From: Quillaja saponaria
Taxonomy: Eukaryota; Streptophyta; Magnoliopsida; Fabales; Quillajaceae
DNA: 64,000 nt
Assembly: GCA_029379385.1 (NCBI GenBank)
Contig: CM055613.1
Coordinates: forward strand, 23,099,652 to 23,163,651
Direction of reading: 5' to 3'
The notes beneath the pieces are model-generated. The model searched no databases and was not told the origin of the DNA. It was given only the letters and a program-made list of their open reading frames with translations. The position numbers were made by a program, and so were the translations under genes. This document shows positions 1-11,404 of the stretch, piece by piece. The first letter of the stretch is position 1. Each line of letters opens with the position of its first letter.

Positions 1-586
1 CATAAAAAAATTTATAAAACAAAAGTTAACTGTAAAAGTTTGTTTATTGAAACAAATAACAATTTACTGAAAATTTTGGCAGAGGTTCCCTGCAATATGA
101 AACATGCCTCAAAATACAAATACATATACTCTTGTTTTTACACAACAACAACATAAAGAGAACAAGGAGCTCCGCTCCATCCACATCATAAACAAGACAA
201 ATACCTAGACTATTACATCATACAAAATTTCACACCTTACCATTCTAGTTTAACTGTAAACTTTCATCCTTGAATTTAAGTCTGAGAACGGACTCGGTGA
301 GTGAAAAATCGTACCCAAAAGGTACTAGCATCACATAAAACATGTATAGAATATATAGTCAATTAATATCATAAAATGAAAGATCATTAAAGTCACACTT
401 ACACGATTACAGAAACATAAGCTTAACAAGCATTGTTCAAATAACACTCTGTATAATTCAATCAAAGTAATTCAAAGCACATAAATCAAGCAAACGGCCA
501 ACCGAGTAACTCAGTCTTGCACACTACTCCAAACCCACCCACTAGGGTTGAGCACTTAATTCTTTCAAAACACTTATTAGAAACAC

Positions 587-702
587 ATCAAACATATTAT
601 ATTTATAAACACATCAAACAATCAAACACTCCAAACCCACACACCCACACACCCACACATATTATATTTATAAACACATCAAACAATCAAACACACTAAT
701 GT
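587..702. repeat. Direct repeat of about 42 bp flanking a (CACACC)n stretch
   Basis: The phrase beginning ATATTATATTTATAAACACA and ending in CAATCAAACAC occurs twice, at about 594-636 and 660-702. The copies are separated by a short array of CACACC units. This is a small tandem duplication inside the leftmost LTR-like segment. Confidence 0.75.
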
Positions 703-3074
703 AGTAACCAAATTGTAGTAGTTAGCCACTTACCTTTTACCAATCTCATTTGTTACTTACTCTTGCATTCATGCATGTCTTTGATTTAACAACACTTTTC
801 GAAGCTACAATTACATTTTCCTAGTAATATTAAGTTTATCAATTTTATAAATTATAACATTTTAAATATGAAAATCTAGAGTTATTAAGTTTCAAGTATT
901 TTATTTAAAGTTTACTCCTTTTTTGGCATTTTCACAACCCACCTTGGATATATGTTCGTTTTCAACTTACATACTTAACCAAATTTAATAAAACCAAGTT
1001 GAAACATTAACTGTAGGAAGCTAGCTATCTTTCTTATTTAGAAACTTTTCCTAAAATCAACCTTGAACTCACTCAATTCCTCACATGAACAAAAATAGGG
1101 CACTTGTATAATTTCTGGTTATATAACCCAGATTCAAATGCATGTAGAATTCTCATACTTGGGAATTAAATTATGAAACTTTCCAATCTAGTTTTCAAGA
1201 TGTTAAGAAAATTTCATATTCAACACTCAACTCCTAATTCATCCTTAGGACCCCCTAATATCAATTACTTCAAAACAGGTACAGTCAGGACCTGAAAATC
1301 ACAGCCTTTGCTTCCAATACCTCTAAAATACATACAACATGGAATTCATACCTGAAACACTCCATATTTATTCTTTAATATGTTTGGAATAACTTTTATT
1401 TAGAAGCCCTAAGTTACTTCCGACCACAACCCTCAACGAACTCTCCCGGATTGACTAAAGCTCATTAAAAATCCTGCATGGACCTAGCCTCAGTCCAATA
1501 GTTCTAAAGATTAGTATACTTGGAATCAAGTTACAAAATTTTCCATAAATAATCTCAAGACCCTAAGCTACATTTTCTCTTTAGAACTCTTAATTTAATT
1601 CAATACCGAAAATACTCGAAATACTAGATTTCTCTAACTCATCAAACTTGCCAGGCATTACTTTGAAACCTACCTAACTCTCATTTTCTAATACTTTACC
1701 CACAACTAACCCTCCTTTGTTCATACACATTACTCATTTTCATTAACTCTTTAACCCAAAACATTAACCAACCATTATCTACTCTTGTTTAGAAACTTTT
1801 TATTCAAATTTCCATGTTACTTATATTCCAACATCAAATTTGAAATTGATGTAGTTAATCAAAGTATAATATGCATAAAAGTGAAAATTTTCCCTTCTAA
1901 TTATCTCTAGTTGCTAAATATACATAATAATAAATTTACATTAAGCTGCCTTATTAGTATCATAAACCTCTTAAGACTTTTGAGGCATCAACATAAGATG
2001 GCACAAAGGAAGATATGTCATTACCAAAGCAACATTAAACACGCCTTTATTCTAGATAAAGTCTACTTGATGGAGATTGCAATACAATTATTTTGATGAT
2101 AAAAATAAATCGGGATCTTAATTTAATTGTAACACAGTAACTTCTACATGTCCATATGTGTAATGTCTATTAAAACTATAAGTGTGAAAAATTAGTTTCA
2201 GTATCTTCTTCTCTAGACTTCTAATCTAACTTTTGTGATTCTAGATCTGCTTTCTCAAATAGAAACCATGAGGCCCCTTTTGCTTTCATAAATTTTTTGA
2301 AATCCTCTGAACCATAATAGCCCTGGAATAAACCTGATCATATATCCTTCAATCCTTCCTTAAATCCACAACCAAATAGCCCACATCACTACATTTGTAA
2401 CACCCTCCTTCCTTAATCCTTTACTTAACTTAATTAGTGCCTTATTTGAGTTATAATCACCTTGTTATTACTTAACTAATTTAATGAACTCTTAAGGCAA
2501 TAATAGCCAATTTTCTTGTCAAAATTTAAAATTTCTTGTACGCAAGCTTTATGCAGCCTTGATAGTTGAATCCTTATTCCTTTTTCTTAAATTTCATAAT
2601 TTTTTCTAGGTTCAAGAACTACTCGGATTTTTGTTGCATTTATTTATCAAAATCAATTAATTAAGAAATAAACCTTTTTGACAATAAATTAAGAGACTTG
2701 GAGGCTCAGTTTTCAACTACTATTCATTAATTTAGTTTATATACATAGCATCAAAATGAGCCTTTACAACTTTACTAAGGCTATTCTTCTCATTATGCTC
2801 ATTTTTACATATTCTCATAATTATTCCACATATATTTTCCATAATACACATAATTGCATTTCAAGACAACTACTTTCATGTTTCCCAAACAAGATCCACT
2901 TATCGATAAATCTGTATATCAATATTAAAACATGAGACATAAAAATCTTAACATGCATTATAAAATGAAAGGTTAATGTGTAGTTTGATAATACAAAATA
3001 CAAAATACTTTTCTCATGCAAGCACTTTTCCATTGTAGACCTTTCTTGCCAATATGCAAACCAAGGCATCGTCT

Positions 3075-3370
3075 TTAGACTTACGACACATTATCGTACC
3101 ATCTCATGAGACATTGCCTTACAAGACTTATGGCACATCTTAGTACCATCTCATGAGACATCGTCCTGCAAGACTTTTGGCACATCATTGTACCACCTCT
3201 TCTAGATATAGAACCATCCCAAGAAACATTGTCTCTAAACTTACAGCAAATTATTGTACCATCTCACAGGATATCGCCTTACAAGACTTACGGCACATCT
3301 CAGTATTATCTCATGAGACATCGCCCTGCAAGACTTTCGACACTTTATTGTACTATCTCTTCTAGATAGG
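3075..3370. repeat. Tandem/higher-order repeat inside the solo LTR
   Basis: A subunit of about 50 bp built around CATCTCATGAGACATYGCC, AAGACTTAYGGCACAT and GTACCATCTC recurs. The whole block is duplicated with a period near 158 bp: each half ends in a CTCTTCTAGATA phrase, near 3207 and 3368. I do not see this block in the LTRs of the other two family members. Confidence 0.7.
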
Positions 3371-3759
3371 ATCCATTCTATAGTTTAAGCAACATAATTT
3401 CAATATAAACTACAAGTGCTAAAACCATGCAAATTCCACACTTTTCACTTCGGTTACACATAACTCATTTTCTCATAAAACATGCCATTTTCAAGTTCAA
3501 TGAAACTAATAGAATAAGGAAACATATGATACATGCTATTGCTTTTCCTTTTGTAACCGAATCCTCCTCTTTTGATTTCTCACTTTCTTTCTCTTCTTTT
3601 CACCTTTTCTTCTTTTTTCTTACCTTCTAGTTCACAGTTTTGCCTTTCCTTTGATTTTTTCACTATTTCTCTCACTTTCTTTGTTTTCTCACTTTTACTT
3701 TCTTTCACTTTAGTGCACGCTTTTCTTGCCTATCTATTTTTGGTCACCACCCCCCTCCT

Positions 3760-3768
3760 ATTTATAAT
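3760..3768 (-). promoter_or_regulatory. TATA-like box of the gypsy-family LTR
   Basis: Minus-strand TTATAAATAG sits next to a conserved GGAGGGGGG/GTGGTGACC block. The same arrangement recurs in the family's other LTRs near 19350, 23475, 49935 and 54080, and is among the best conserved stretches, which fits a core promoter for minus-strand transcription. Confidence 0.55.
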
Positions 3769-5849
3769 ACATGGCCAAGGCTTAGGATTTGAGAGAAAGT
3801 TTTGTTTCCTATTTTACCCTTTTAGTTCTCTAAAACTACAACCTCCATATGTCATTCTCTAAATTAACATGTGCATTTTCTTATTAAAATTTGTCTTCCT
3901 TTTATTTCCTAGTTTAAACTCTTTCATTATTAGAAAGCCACCTAGTTACCTTAAATTTCTACACGTCTTGCTAGTCATTCCATGTACACCTTGCTTCCTT
4001 AAATCTTTACACATATCTACCATAATCATTTTATGTACACCTTGCTTCCTTAAATCTCTATACATATCCTACTTAATCGTTTCATGGACACCTTGTTTCC
4101 TTAATTCATTACACATTTCCTACTTTATCATTTCATGGACACCTAGTTTTCCTTGCCTTCCACTTGTCTAGCCGCATTTCTATGTTAATTATTACTTGCC
4201 ACCTTATGTCCTAACTTTCTTCCATATGCCTCCTTACTTATTACAACCTTTCCACCATTTTTCCTCATTGTTACAACTAAGCCCTTTCATTAATTTCAAG
4301 TTGCCACACTTGTTCTCATTCTTACACCTAAATCCCTTCATTAATTGCAAATTGCCACACTAATTCTCTTCCTTACACATAGACCCCTTCATTTATTACA
4401 AATTGCCACATTTAATCTTTTTCTTACAAGTAATTCATCACATTTCTTTTTCTAGCAAGTAATCTATATTTTATCATTTTTTTCCCTTCTTCTTCCATCG
4501 CTACCATCTAACATTTTTGTACACTTGTCCATGTTTTTCTATGTATTTTTTTCCTTATACGTATATACATGTATGTATACATATATACGCATATGTATTT
4601 ATATATATTTTTATATATATATACTATTCTGATACTAATACGTATTTTATACATATTTTTATATGCACATGTACCATTCCTATACATGAAATAATACATA
4701 TAAACTTGATATTAAATTTTAAATCCTATTTAGCTCTTAAGATTATTACTTGTCCTATAATTAATTTAGGTATTAATTTGGGAGATGTTATAACATTAGC
4801 TTTCAACCTCCATCCAGAAAGAAACTTCAATGTTGTTCTTAAGTTTCTAGTCTTAAAAGATAAACACAAAATAATAATACTGAAAGAAAATCCTTCAAAA
4901 ACAAAAGCAAGCTGCAAGTGGATAAAAAAAATAATATTTTCCTCAGCACTATAAATAGTGAACCATGGACAAGCCAAATACCACCTAATGCACAAGAGTT
5001 TGGAGCGCCACCACTGCTAGAAGGGAACTCATGGAAACATGCCACTTTCTTTTGTTATCCAGCCACCCAAATGGAAGCTTGGAGTTCTCTGCCACCAACA
5101 AGACTGCTGCCTCGACTTTGGTAGAAAGAAGGGATACGACTGAAAATAGACTAATGGTGTTGCTGCTCCAAGCTTCCACCATGGCTGCTGTCTAAGCTTT
5201 TAAGGCCGCCAGCACACCTGCCACCAATTAAGAACCAAATTCAATTAAGCTAGTATGAGGGTAAGGAAGGAAAGAGGGGAAACTAACTTTCAAGGAACCA
5301 AGGTTCACTCGGCTGCCAAAGATTTCTCATGGGCAACAAGAAGAATAGGATATTAAAATCATTAACAAAAGGACGATAGGCATAAAGCATAAAGGCGGTG
5401 GGTTAGAAGAATCAGAGAGTTAATGAAAGAAAAGGACAAAATGGAAAAAAGATGTGGTTAAAAATTAAAGTTAATTCTCTAATTAAGTGGTGTAGGATTA
5501 ATTTCTTGATTATATATATACATATATATATATATATAGATATTATATTGTATACCCTTAACACACACACATCAATAAAAATTATATAAGTAAATTTCAA
5601 GCTTCAAGTTAACCCATTAGGTAATGAAAACTAATTCTTGAATTATATAAATATATATATATGTATATCTATTTATAAAAATATTCATTTACTTAAATTT
5701 TACTTTGTATAACACTTTATTCATCCAGTCACGACAATTTACATACAAATATTCTAAAATGTATGCTTAATTATCGGGTTATGACATTTATATGTTTAAG
5801 GTCACTGCAAAAGACATATGATGACACAAGCAAGGTAAATGGGAAAAAC

Positions 5850-8570
5850 CAAACCTGATGATACATCCATTTAATGGGGGTAGGCGTGGAAACACTTGAC
5901 GAATTTCATCCATCATGTTCGCAAGAAATAAGAAATGTTAGACTTGGGCTCTCAACAGAAGGATTCACTCAATTTGGTAAACTGGGATCTCAATATTCAT
6001 GCTAGCCAGTATTTATTACTCTTATAACCTCGGCATATACATGAAGCAACACAAAATTTTCTTGACTTTGTTAAGTCATGGTCTGCTCCATCTTGGCAAG
6101 AATTTGATGTCAATCTCAGGCCTTTAATAGGTGAGTTGAAAATACTTTGAAGAGATAAATCTGGACTTTTGATAAGTTTTTGAAGAAAAACTTTATTATG
6201 AGAGCTGCTCTTTTTATGGAGATTCATGATTTTCTTGCTTACAGAATGACTTTGGGTGGAGTAACCATGGTTGACTGTCATGTCCGATATGTAAAGAACG
6301 TACAAAATCCTTTACACTAAAGAATGATAGAAAAGAATGTTGGTTTGATTGCATCGTCAATTATTTCTTGAGAATTATCTATTTCGAAATCAAAAAAATT
6401 CAAAAGAACACCATTGAGAAAAACTCATTGTCTCCTAGATTGTCGAGTGATGATGTTTTTACAAGGGTTAGATTATTTGATATTTTAACATTTGGAAAGG
6501 ATCATAATTAGGTAAAGATGAGTATATTCTGGGAGTTTCCGTATCAGTCTACTAACCTACTGTGCCATAACTTAGAGGTCATGCATATTGAGAATAATGT
6601 GTTTGACAATATTTTAAATACTGTCATCGACTATAAAGGTAAAAGCAAAGACAATCCATGAGCGCGTCAAGATTTGAAAGAGATATATCATCTACCATAA
6701 TTGGAGCTACGCAAGGTTAATAGAAAATTCTTAAAGCTGAAAATAACCTACGCCTGAGCAAAGATGATGAGAGGCTAGTTTGTGAATGGAACAAGAATGA
6801 TGTGAAGTTCCATGATGGTTATGCAGCTAACTTGTCTTGTTATGTAAACATGAAAGGATGCAAAGTTTATGGTATGAAAAGTCATGACTATCATTTGTTC
6901 ATACAGAGGTTATTGCCAATTGCATTTCAAAACTTCATTCCGAAGCCAATTTGGGATCCTATTATAGAACTTAGTCATATATTTCAAGGTATATGTGCAA
7001 CTGAATTGAGTGTTCTACATATGGAGCAACTTGAATCAAATATACTTGTGATGCTTTGTAAGTTGGAAATTATGTTAATATCTAGTTTTTGGGATCTTAT
7101 AGAACATTTACTGATTCATTTGGCTTATGAGACAAAAATTAGTGGCCTAGTGTAATATCGGTGGGTGTATCCTTTCGAAAGGTAACTTTTAAATTTCTTA
7201 TATTAGTTATTAATTTTTATTAAAATTGTATATTAAATTATATATAACATTCATTAATGGGATGAAGCATAATTCGAGAAAGAAAGTTTGCAACAAAGCA
7301 CAGGTTGAGCTCAATTGTCGAGGCTTACATACTCGAAGAGACATCTAATTTTTGAAGCCTTTACTTTGCAAGCAATGTGTACAAAGATGCAATAAATAGA
7401 CCAAAAGATGATGACGATATTGATCCAATTGGTTGAGCATCTATATTTTCTTATCCTAGTAAAACTATTGGATGTCCTTGATCTAAAGTGCTAAAAGATT
7501 ATGAGTATAACAAAATGCTGATATATGTCCTTCTCCACTATGGAGAGATTGGATCTTTTGTGGCATAAGTTTCAAAAACTCTTCCTATCCTTCAAACTTT
7601 GTTACACATAAGTTATCTTGTCGTACATTTGTTTGTAGTCAATTTGATTCAATAATGAGAGTTGATGATCTCAATATGATTGTTGAACAACTCGAGAGAC
7701 TTTGTGAAAGGAAGTTTCTGCAATGGCTACACTAACTAGCAAGAATTTCGTCGATTATAAGTAAACTTCCATTTCATCAATGACAATTTTATTCTTACAT
7801 CTGTTATAATTACTTAGGTATTGAGTGATCTCAGTGTTAATGAGCATGTATGCGGTATAGCTACGGGTCCAAATTGGTGTGACTAGGTCTTATAATGGAT
7901 ACATTGTAAATGGTTATAAGTTTCACAAAGAACATTTTGTACAAAAAAAATAAAAAAATAATGAATAATGGTGACTGTGTGAAGGGAAGCTGCTATAATG
8001 CATGTGATTACAATTTTTATAGTATGTTGGCTGATGTTATTGAGTTAAAGTATAGAGGTCCCAACAACAAAGTTGTCTTGTTCAAGTGTTGATGGTATAA
8101 TTCTTCTGATAGACGACTTAAAGTTGACCTCGAACATAGTTTGATTGAGATAAATCACAAGTTTAAACTTAACTTAGATGAGCCATTTGTGTTGTGTTAT
8201 CAAGCAACACAAGTTTTTTATACAAAATATTCATCTAAGAAAAGAGAAAGGCTTGATTGGTAGGTAATATATAGAGTGAAACCAAGAAAGTTTCTTATTT
8301 ACCAATGGCTAGAGATAACACTAAAAATGTGATGCCAATGCATTCAAACATTTTTCAAGCTTAAGAAATCCAATTTCCAGCTCTAGTTACCCTTGAATGT
8401 AAATGTGATAGAAGAAATTAATCCAAATGAGCTTTTTCAATCAAATAGCAAAAAATGTGCAAGGGTAATTATTAATGATTATTTTATTGATGATGATGAA
8501 ATTGCCTCAGTTAAGAAGAAGAAGATGATGAAGAGAAAGAGTTGATTGATGAAAATGATGAGAATTAATT
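5850..8570 (+). pseudogene. CACTA Tnp2-type transposase with DUF4218 and DUF4216 remains
   Basis: This is the decayed CACTA transposase, the enzyme that cuts and pastes the element in the nucleus. Joining frames by eye gives Tnp2-family phrases in the correct order: a region at 5880-6300 (RLGLS…DGFTQFGKL-like, then a GWSNHG…CPIC-like cysteine motif), then LRHNL-type and VMHIENNVFDN at 6550-6620. A DUF4218-like block follows at 6800-7560 (RLLPIAF, LSVLHMEQLESNI, IHLAYETK). A DUF4216-like block is at 7860-8300 (VKGSCYNACDYNFYSMLADV, ELKYRGPNNKVVLFKC). The end is acidic (DDDE/EDEEKE). A probable intron lies near 7181-7258. There are many stops and frameshifts, and the N-terminal domain is missing at the 5786 junction. 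Family assignment is confident; no function is expected. Confidence 0.88.
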
Positions 8571-8787
8571 ATTCTTTACATGTAAATATTCAAGTACGTT
8601 CATATATAGCTCATATTTTAATACAATGTTATTTACTAGCTAGTTTTGTTATTCATTTTATTAATAACTGACATAATCATATAACTTGTTATATCAGGAA
8701 CATACATTACATAGTCATTCCTAAAGGTACAAATTCTTTTAATTTTATTTTCATTATGGGATTCTTAAATAGTATTTTTTTGTACAA
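8571..8787 (+). other. CACTA internal non-coding sequence
   Basis: AT-rich sequence between the transposase end and the MULE target site. I see no open frame or repeat in it. Confidence 0.5.
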
Positions 8788-8798
8788 GTTATAGTTTA

Positions 8799-9070
8799 GG
8801 CTTAATTACACTTTTAGTCCCTATAATTTAATTTTGAGTGTAATTTAGTACCTTGAGTTTCAAATGAGCAATTGGGTCCTTACCAAGTTTAATTTGTTGT
8901 AATTAAATCATTGACATCAATTCCCAAAAATCTGACGTGGATAAATTTTAAAGGACGAAAATCTTACCTGGACAAAGGGTGTTCAACGTGGCAGACGGTT
9001 TCCTCTGCCCTCTCTCTCCTAGTCCTAAAATGAGCCCGTTCCGTTCCCTTTGTCATCTTTCCCTAAACTT
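8799..9070 (+). repeat. MULE left terminal inverted repeat
   Basis: It begins GGCTTAATTACACTTTTAG and pairs with the reverse complement of 15325-15604. Matching runs include TTTCAAATGAG, AAATTTTAAAGGAC, ATCTTACCTGGACAAA and CTCTCTCTC. The TIR is several hundred bases inward and diverged, which suggests an old insertion. Confidence 0.92.
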
Positions 9071-9217
9071 TTCCCTCCAATTCCTTAGTCTCAGCCCAAA
9101 TTGTAACTACCAACTACCAAATCCTATTTTGTGTAGCCATTAGGGTTTTTGATTCCTATTGGTAGAGTTTAATGTTGAATTGTGTCTATTTTCTTTTGTT
9201 CTAGTTCCTGAGTAACC
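9071..9217 (+). other. MULE 5' leader
   Basis: Non-coding sequence between the left TIR and the first plausible ATG (9218). It holds the likely promoter and 5' leader of the transposase gene. No clear TATA box is seen. Confidence 0.4.
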
Positions 9218-9668
9218 ATGCGAAGTAAGGCTGAAACAAGAGAAGTAGAAGAAGACAATGTCAGGTTAAAAGATCCTCACTACATATTTTCCTCGAAATT
9301 AATGTTATTGTCAAATATAAATATTATTTTTTCTTAACTTTTTGATTTTGGAATCTTCCCTTCAAAATTTTCAAATTTAATGGTGTTTTTTATATGCAAT
9401 GTGAAATTAATTCTTAATGTGTTGTGTGGGTCCTAGATCCTAGGTCCTGATTTCTGGATCATGGGTACTGGGTGTTGGGTCCTAGTCTTAGGTTCTTGCA
9501 CTATGTCAATAGTCTCTATATGCTAATGTTTTGTATGAAAAAGGTGACGACGATAATGGGAGGTTCCATTGCATTTGTATCATGGAGGTCATTTTTACCA
9601 AAAGTCTGAAGATTCTGTAATGCAGTTTGTGGATGGTGCTATTAAGGTATTTGTTTGCCATGTAGATT

Positions 9669-11167
9669 CAACTCAACTCAACTCAACTCAACTCAACTAA
9701 GCCTTAAAATCCCAAACTAGTTGGGGTCGGCTATATGAATCATTTTCCTCCATTCGCATCGATCCAAAACAAGATTTTCATTAATTCCTAGTATAGCCAT
9801 ATCTTTCTCGATGACTGACCCCCATGTAAGTTTCGGTCTCCCCTTTCCCCGTCTAACACCTGGCACCTGGACCATGTCACCTTGCTTAACTACTGTGTCT
9901 ATTGGCCGACGTTGGATGTGTTCAAACCAACGTAGACGATTCTCCCTCATTTTCTCCTCAATAGGTGCTACTTCCACCTTCCTACGAATCTCCTCATTTC
10001 TTATTCTATCCCTTTCTTGTATGTCCTGTCATCCATCTTAACATTCTCATTTCGGCTACTCCCATCTTATGCGAATGTTGCTTCTTAACTGCCCAACATT
10101 CGGTACCATACAGCATAGCTGGTCTCACTGCCGACTTATAAAATTTCCCTTTCAATCTATTCGGGATTTTAGGATCACATAAAACTCCCGAAGCACTCCG
10201 CCACTTCACCCACCCTGCCTTAATCCTATGGTTTACATTATGCTCAATTGCACCATCTTTTTGTATAAATGACCCTAAATACTTAAACACATCCTTGGTA
10301 GGGATTGTCTGACCGTCTAAAATTATATCATTCGGGCCTCCTCTAGTTTTACTGAAATTGCACTCCATATATTCAGTTTTTGTCCGACTCAATCTAAGGC
10401 CTTTAGATTCTAACGCGTTCCGCCACATTCCTAGTTTAGAATTTAAACCTTCCCTAGTTTCGTCTACCAACACAATATCATCGGCAAACAACATGCACCA
10501 AGGAGCCCTATCTTGAATATTATAGGTGAGTTCATCCATGACTAACGCAAATAGGTAAGGATTTAAGGATGAACCTTGGTGAACACATATCGTGATCGGG
10601 AACTCTCCCGTCATACCATCTACAGTCCGCACCCTAGTCAATACTCCTTCATACATATCTTTAATAACTTCTACATATTTAGTTGGGACCTTTTTCTTCT
10701 TGAATACCCACCATAAGACTTGTCTTGGCACCTTATCATAAGCTTTTTCTAGATCAATAAAGACCATGTGAATATCCTTTTTCTTTTCTCTATATTTCTC
10801 CATTAATCTCCTAAGTAGAAAAATAGCCTCCATTGTAGATCTTCCAGGCATAAAGCCAAATTGATTCCCAGAAACTACAGTCTCATTCCTAAGCCTACGC
10901 TCAATCACTCTCTCCCACAGTTTCATTGTATGGCTAATAAGTTTTATACCTTGATAATTCGAACAACTTTGAATATCTCCTTTATTCTTATAAATAGGGA
11001 TTAATGTACTCTTCCTCCACTCATCTGACATTGTCTTGGTTACTAAAATCTTGTTAAAAAGATTTGTAAGCCAAGTTACTCCAATATCTCCTAGGCATTT
11101 CCAAACTTCTATTGGAATATCATCTGGGCCCAATGCCTTACCATTCTTCATCTTATGCATAGCTTCT
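9669..11167 (-). mobile_element. RTE-type LINE, 5'-truncated, with 19-bp target duplication
   Basis: The 1.5 kb element is flanked by exact direct repeats TTTGTTTGCCATGTAGATT (9650-9668 and 11168-11186), the hallmark of target-primed reverse transcription. On the minus strand it starts inside the reverse-transcriptase domain (5' truncation). It ends with the plant RTE tail motif ACTAGTTTGGGATTTTAAGG followed by a (TTGAG)n simple repeat at 9669-9695 instead of poly(A). The single-frameshift ORF and the exact target duplication make it one of the youngest insertions here. Confidence 0.95.
9717..11167 (-). pseudogene. RTE reverse transcriptase, 5'-truncated, one frameshift
   Basis: This is the C-terminal part of the LINE polyprotein, which makes cDNA at a nicked genomic target. 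A 384-aa open frame (11160-10006) begins in the RT fingers region (MKNGKALGPDDIPIEVWK). It continues through FIDLEKAYDKVPR, the HQGSSLNPYLF turn and the catalytic MLFADDIVLV motif; both aspartates are present. A second frame (98 codons region, 9977-9717) carries the conserved RENRLRWFEHIQRRP tail. The two are separated by what reads as one extra G near 10012-10016. The endonuclease domain is absent through 5' truncation. There is no internal stop apart from the frameshift. The ATG at 11160 is simply the first in frame. Confidence 0.93.
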
Positions 11168-11404
11168 TTTGTTTGCCATGTAGATTACTGGTCTTATTTT
11201 TCAGTTGTGAACATGGTAGAAAAATTTATGTGTTACAATAGTTTTAAGAGTTTGAAGTTGAGAGCCCTTGGCATGTTATTGACACATGATTTGATAGATT
11301 TTGAAAATACAAGGATGCCATGGAGATGGTTCATGCTACCATGTTACAGGGTAATAAGGTTGCTAAATATATGTTGAGCATGTAGTTGACATTGTTGTTG
11401 TAGT

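Larger units (their letters stand above)
2396..4792 (-). mobile_element. Solo LTR of the gag-only gypsy family
   Basis: A single 2,397-bp LTR starts TGTAACACCC and ends GTTATA on the plus strand. It is flanked by the 5-bp direct repeat ACATT (2391-2395 and 4793-4797). It matches the LTRs of the gypsy copies at 18.4-24.4 and 48.7-55.1 kb along most of its length: the conserved start, the pyrimidine-rich block, the TTTATA promoter block, the CACCTTG/CTTCCTTAAAT repeats and the end GGTATTAATTT. There is no internal region, so unequal LTR-LTR recombination after insertion is inferred. Orientation is minus, judged from the family's primer-binding site and TATA box. The pyrimidine-rich open frames inside it (for example around 3572-4171) are composition artefacts. 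Confidence 0.9.
1..5786 (-). mobile_element. Probable gypsy-type LTR/retroelement segment, minus strand, split by a solo LTR
   Basis: Read on the minus strand, the segment starts at 5786 with TGTCATAACCCG, a common start of plant gypsy LTRs. It runs leftwards through non-coding AT-rich sequence to the window edge, interrupted by the solo LTR at 2396-4792. It has no convincing gene on either strand. It contains (TA)n tracts near 5510-5545 and 5645-5665, and a TATA-like block in CACTATAAATAGTG at 4947-4960. The right end abuts CACTA transposase sequence, so it probably inserted into the CACTA element. The left end lies outside the window, so LTR length and target duplication cannot be checked. 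Calling it an LTR is an inference from its end sequence, composition and position. Confidence 0.4.
9218..11380 (+). pseudogene. MURA-like transposase gene, N-terminal exons, split by the LINE
   Basis: A possible first exon starts with ATG at 9218 (MRSKAETREVEEDNVRLKD). A second exon-like stretch at 9541-9668 contains HHGGHF-type residues in one frame, similar to the N-terminus of plant MULE proteins. It resumes after the LINE at 11169-11380. Because the LINE target duplication (9650-9668 and 11168-11186) lies inside this stretch, the insertion is exonic. Exon boundaries and frame are inferred, and there are stops near 11380. The N-terminal domain of these proteins is poorly understood. Confidence 0.5.

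Noticed and set aside
3427..4171. Open frames rich in Phe/Leu/Ser/His on the plus strand of gypsy LTRs (also near 19127, 20228, 23188, 49661, 50593, 53843)
   Set aside because: They arise from pyrimidine-rich LTR sequence, are antisense to the element, and differ in frame and length between copies.
4947..4960. CACTATAAATAGTG as a regulatory palindrome
   Set aside because: It contains a TATA-like word and 6-bp arms that can occur by chance; no supporting context.
4726..5182. Overlapping ORFs around 4726-5182 on both strands
   Set aside because: They straddle the solo LTR border and LTR-like sequence; no family resemblance.
5802..5815. CACTGCAAAAGACA as a 5' CACTA terminus
   Set aside because: Only partial match to the 3' end, and transposase sequence begins within about 50 bp, leaving no room for a subterminal region.
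5997..6305. 102-codon minus-strand ORF
   Set aside because: Shadow of the plus-strand Tnp2 remains.
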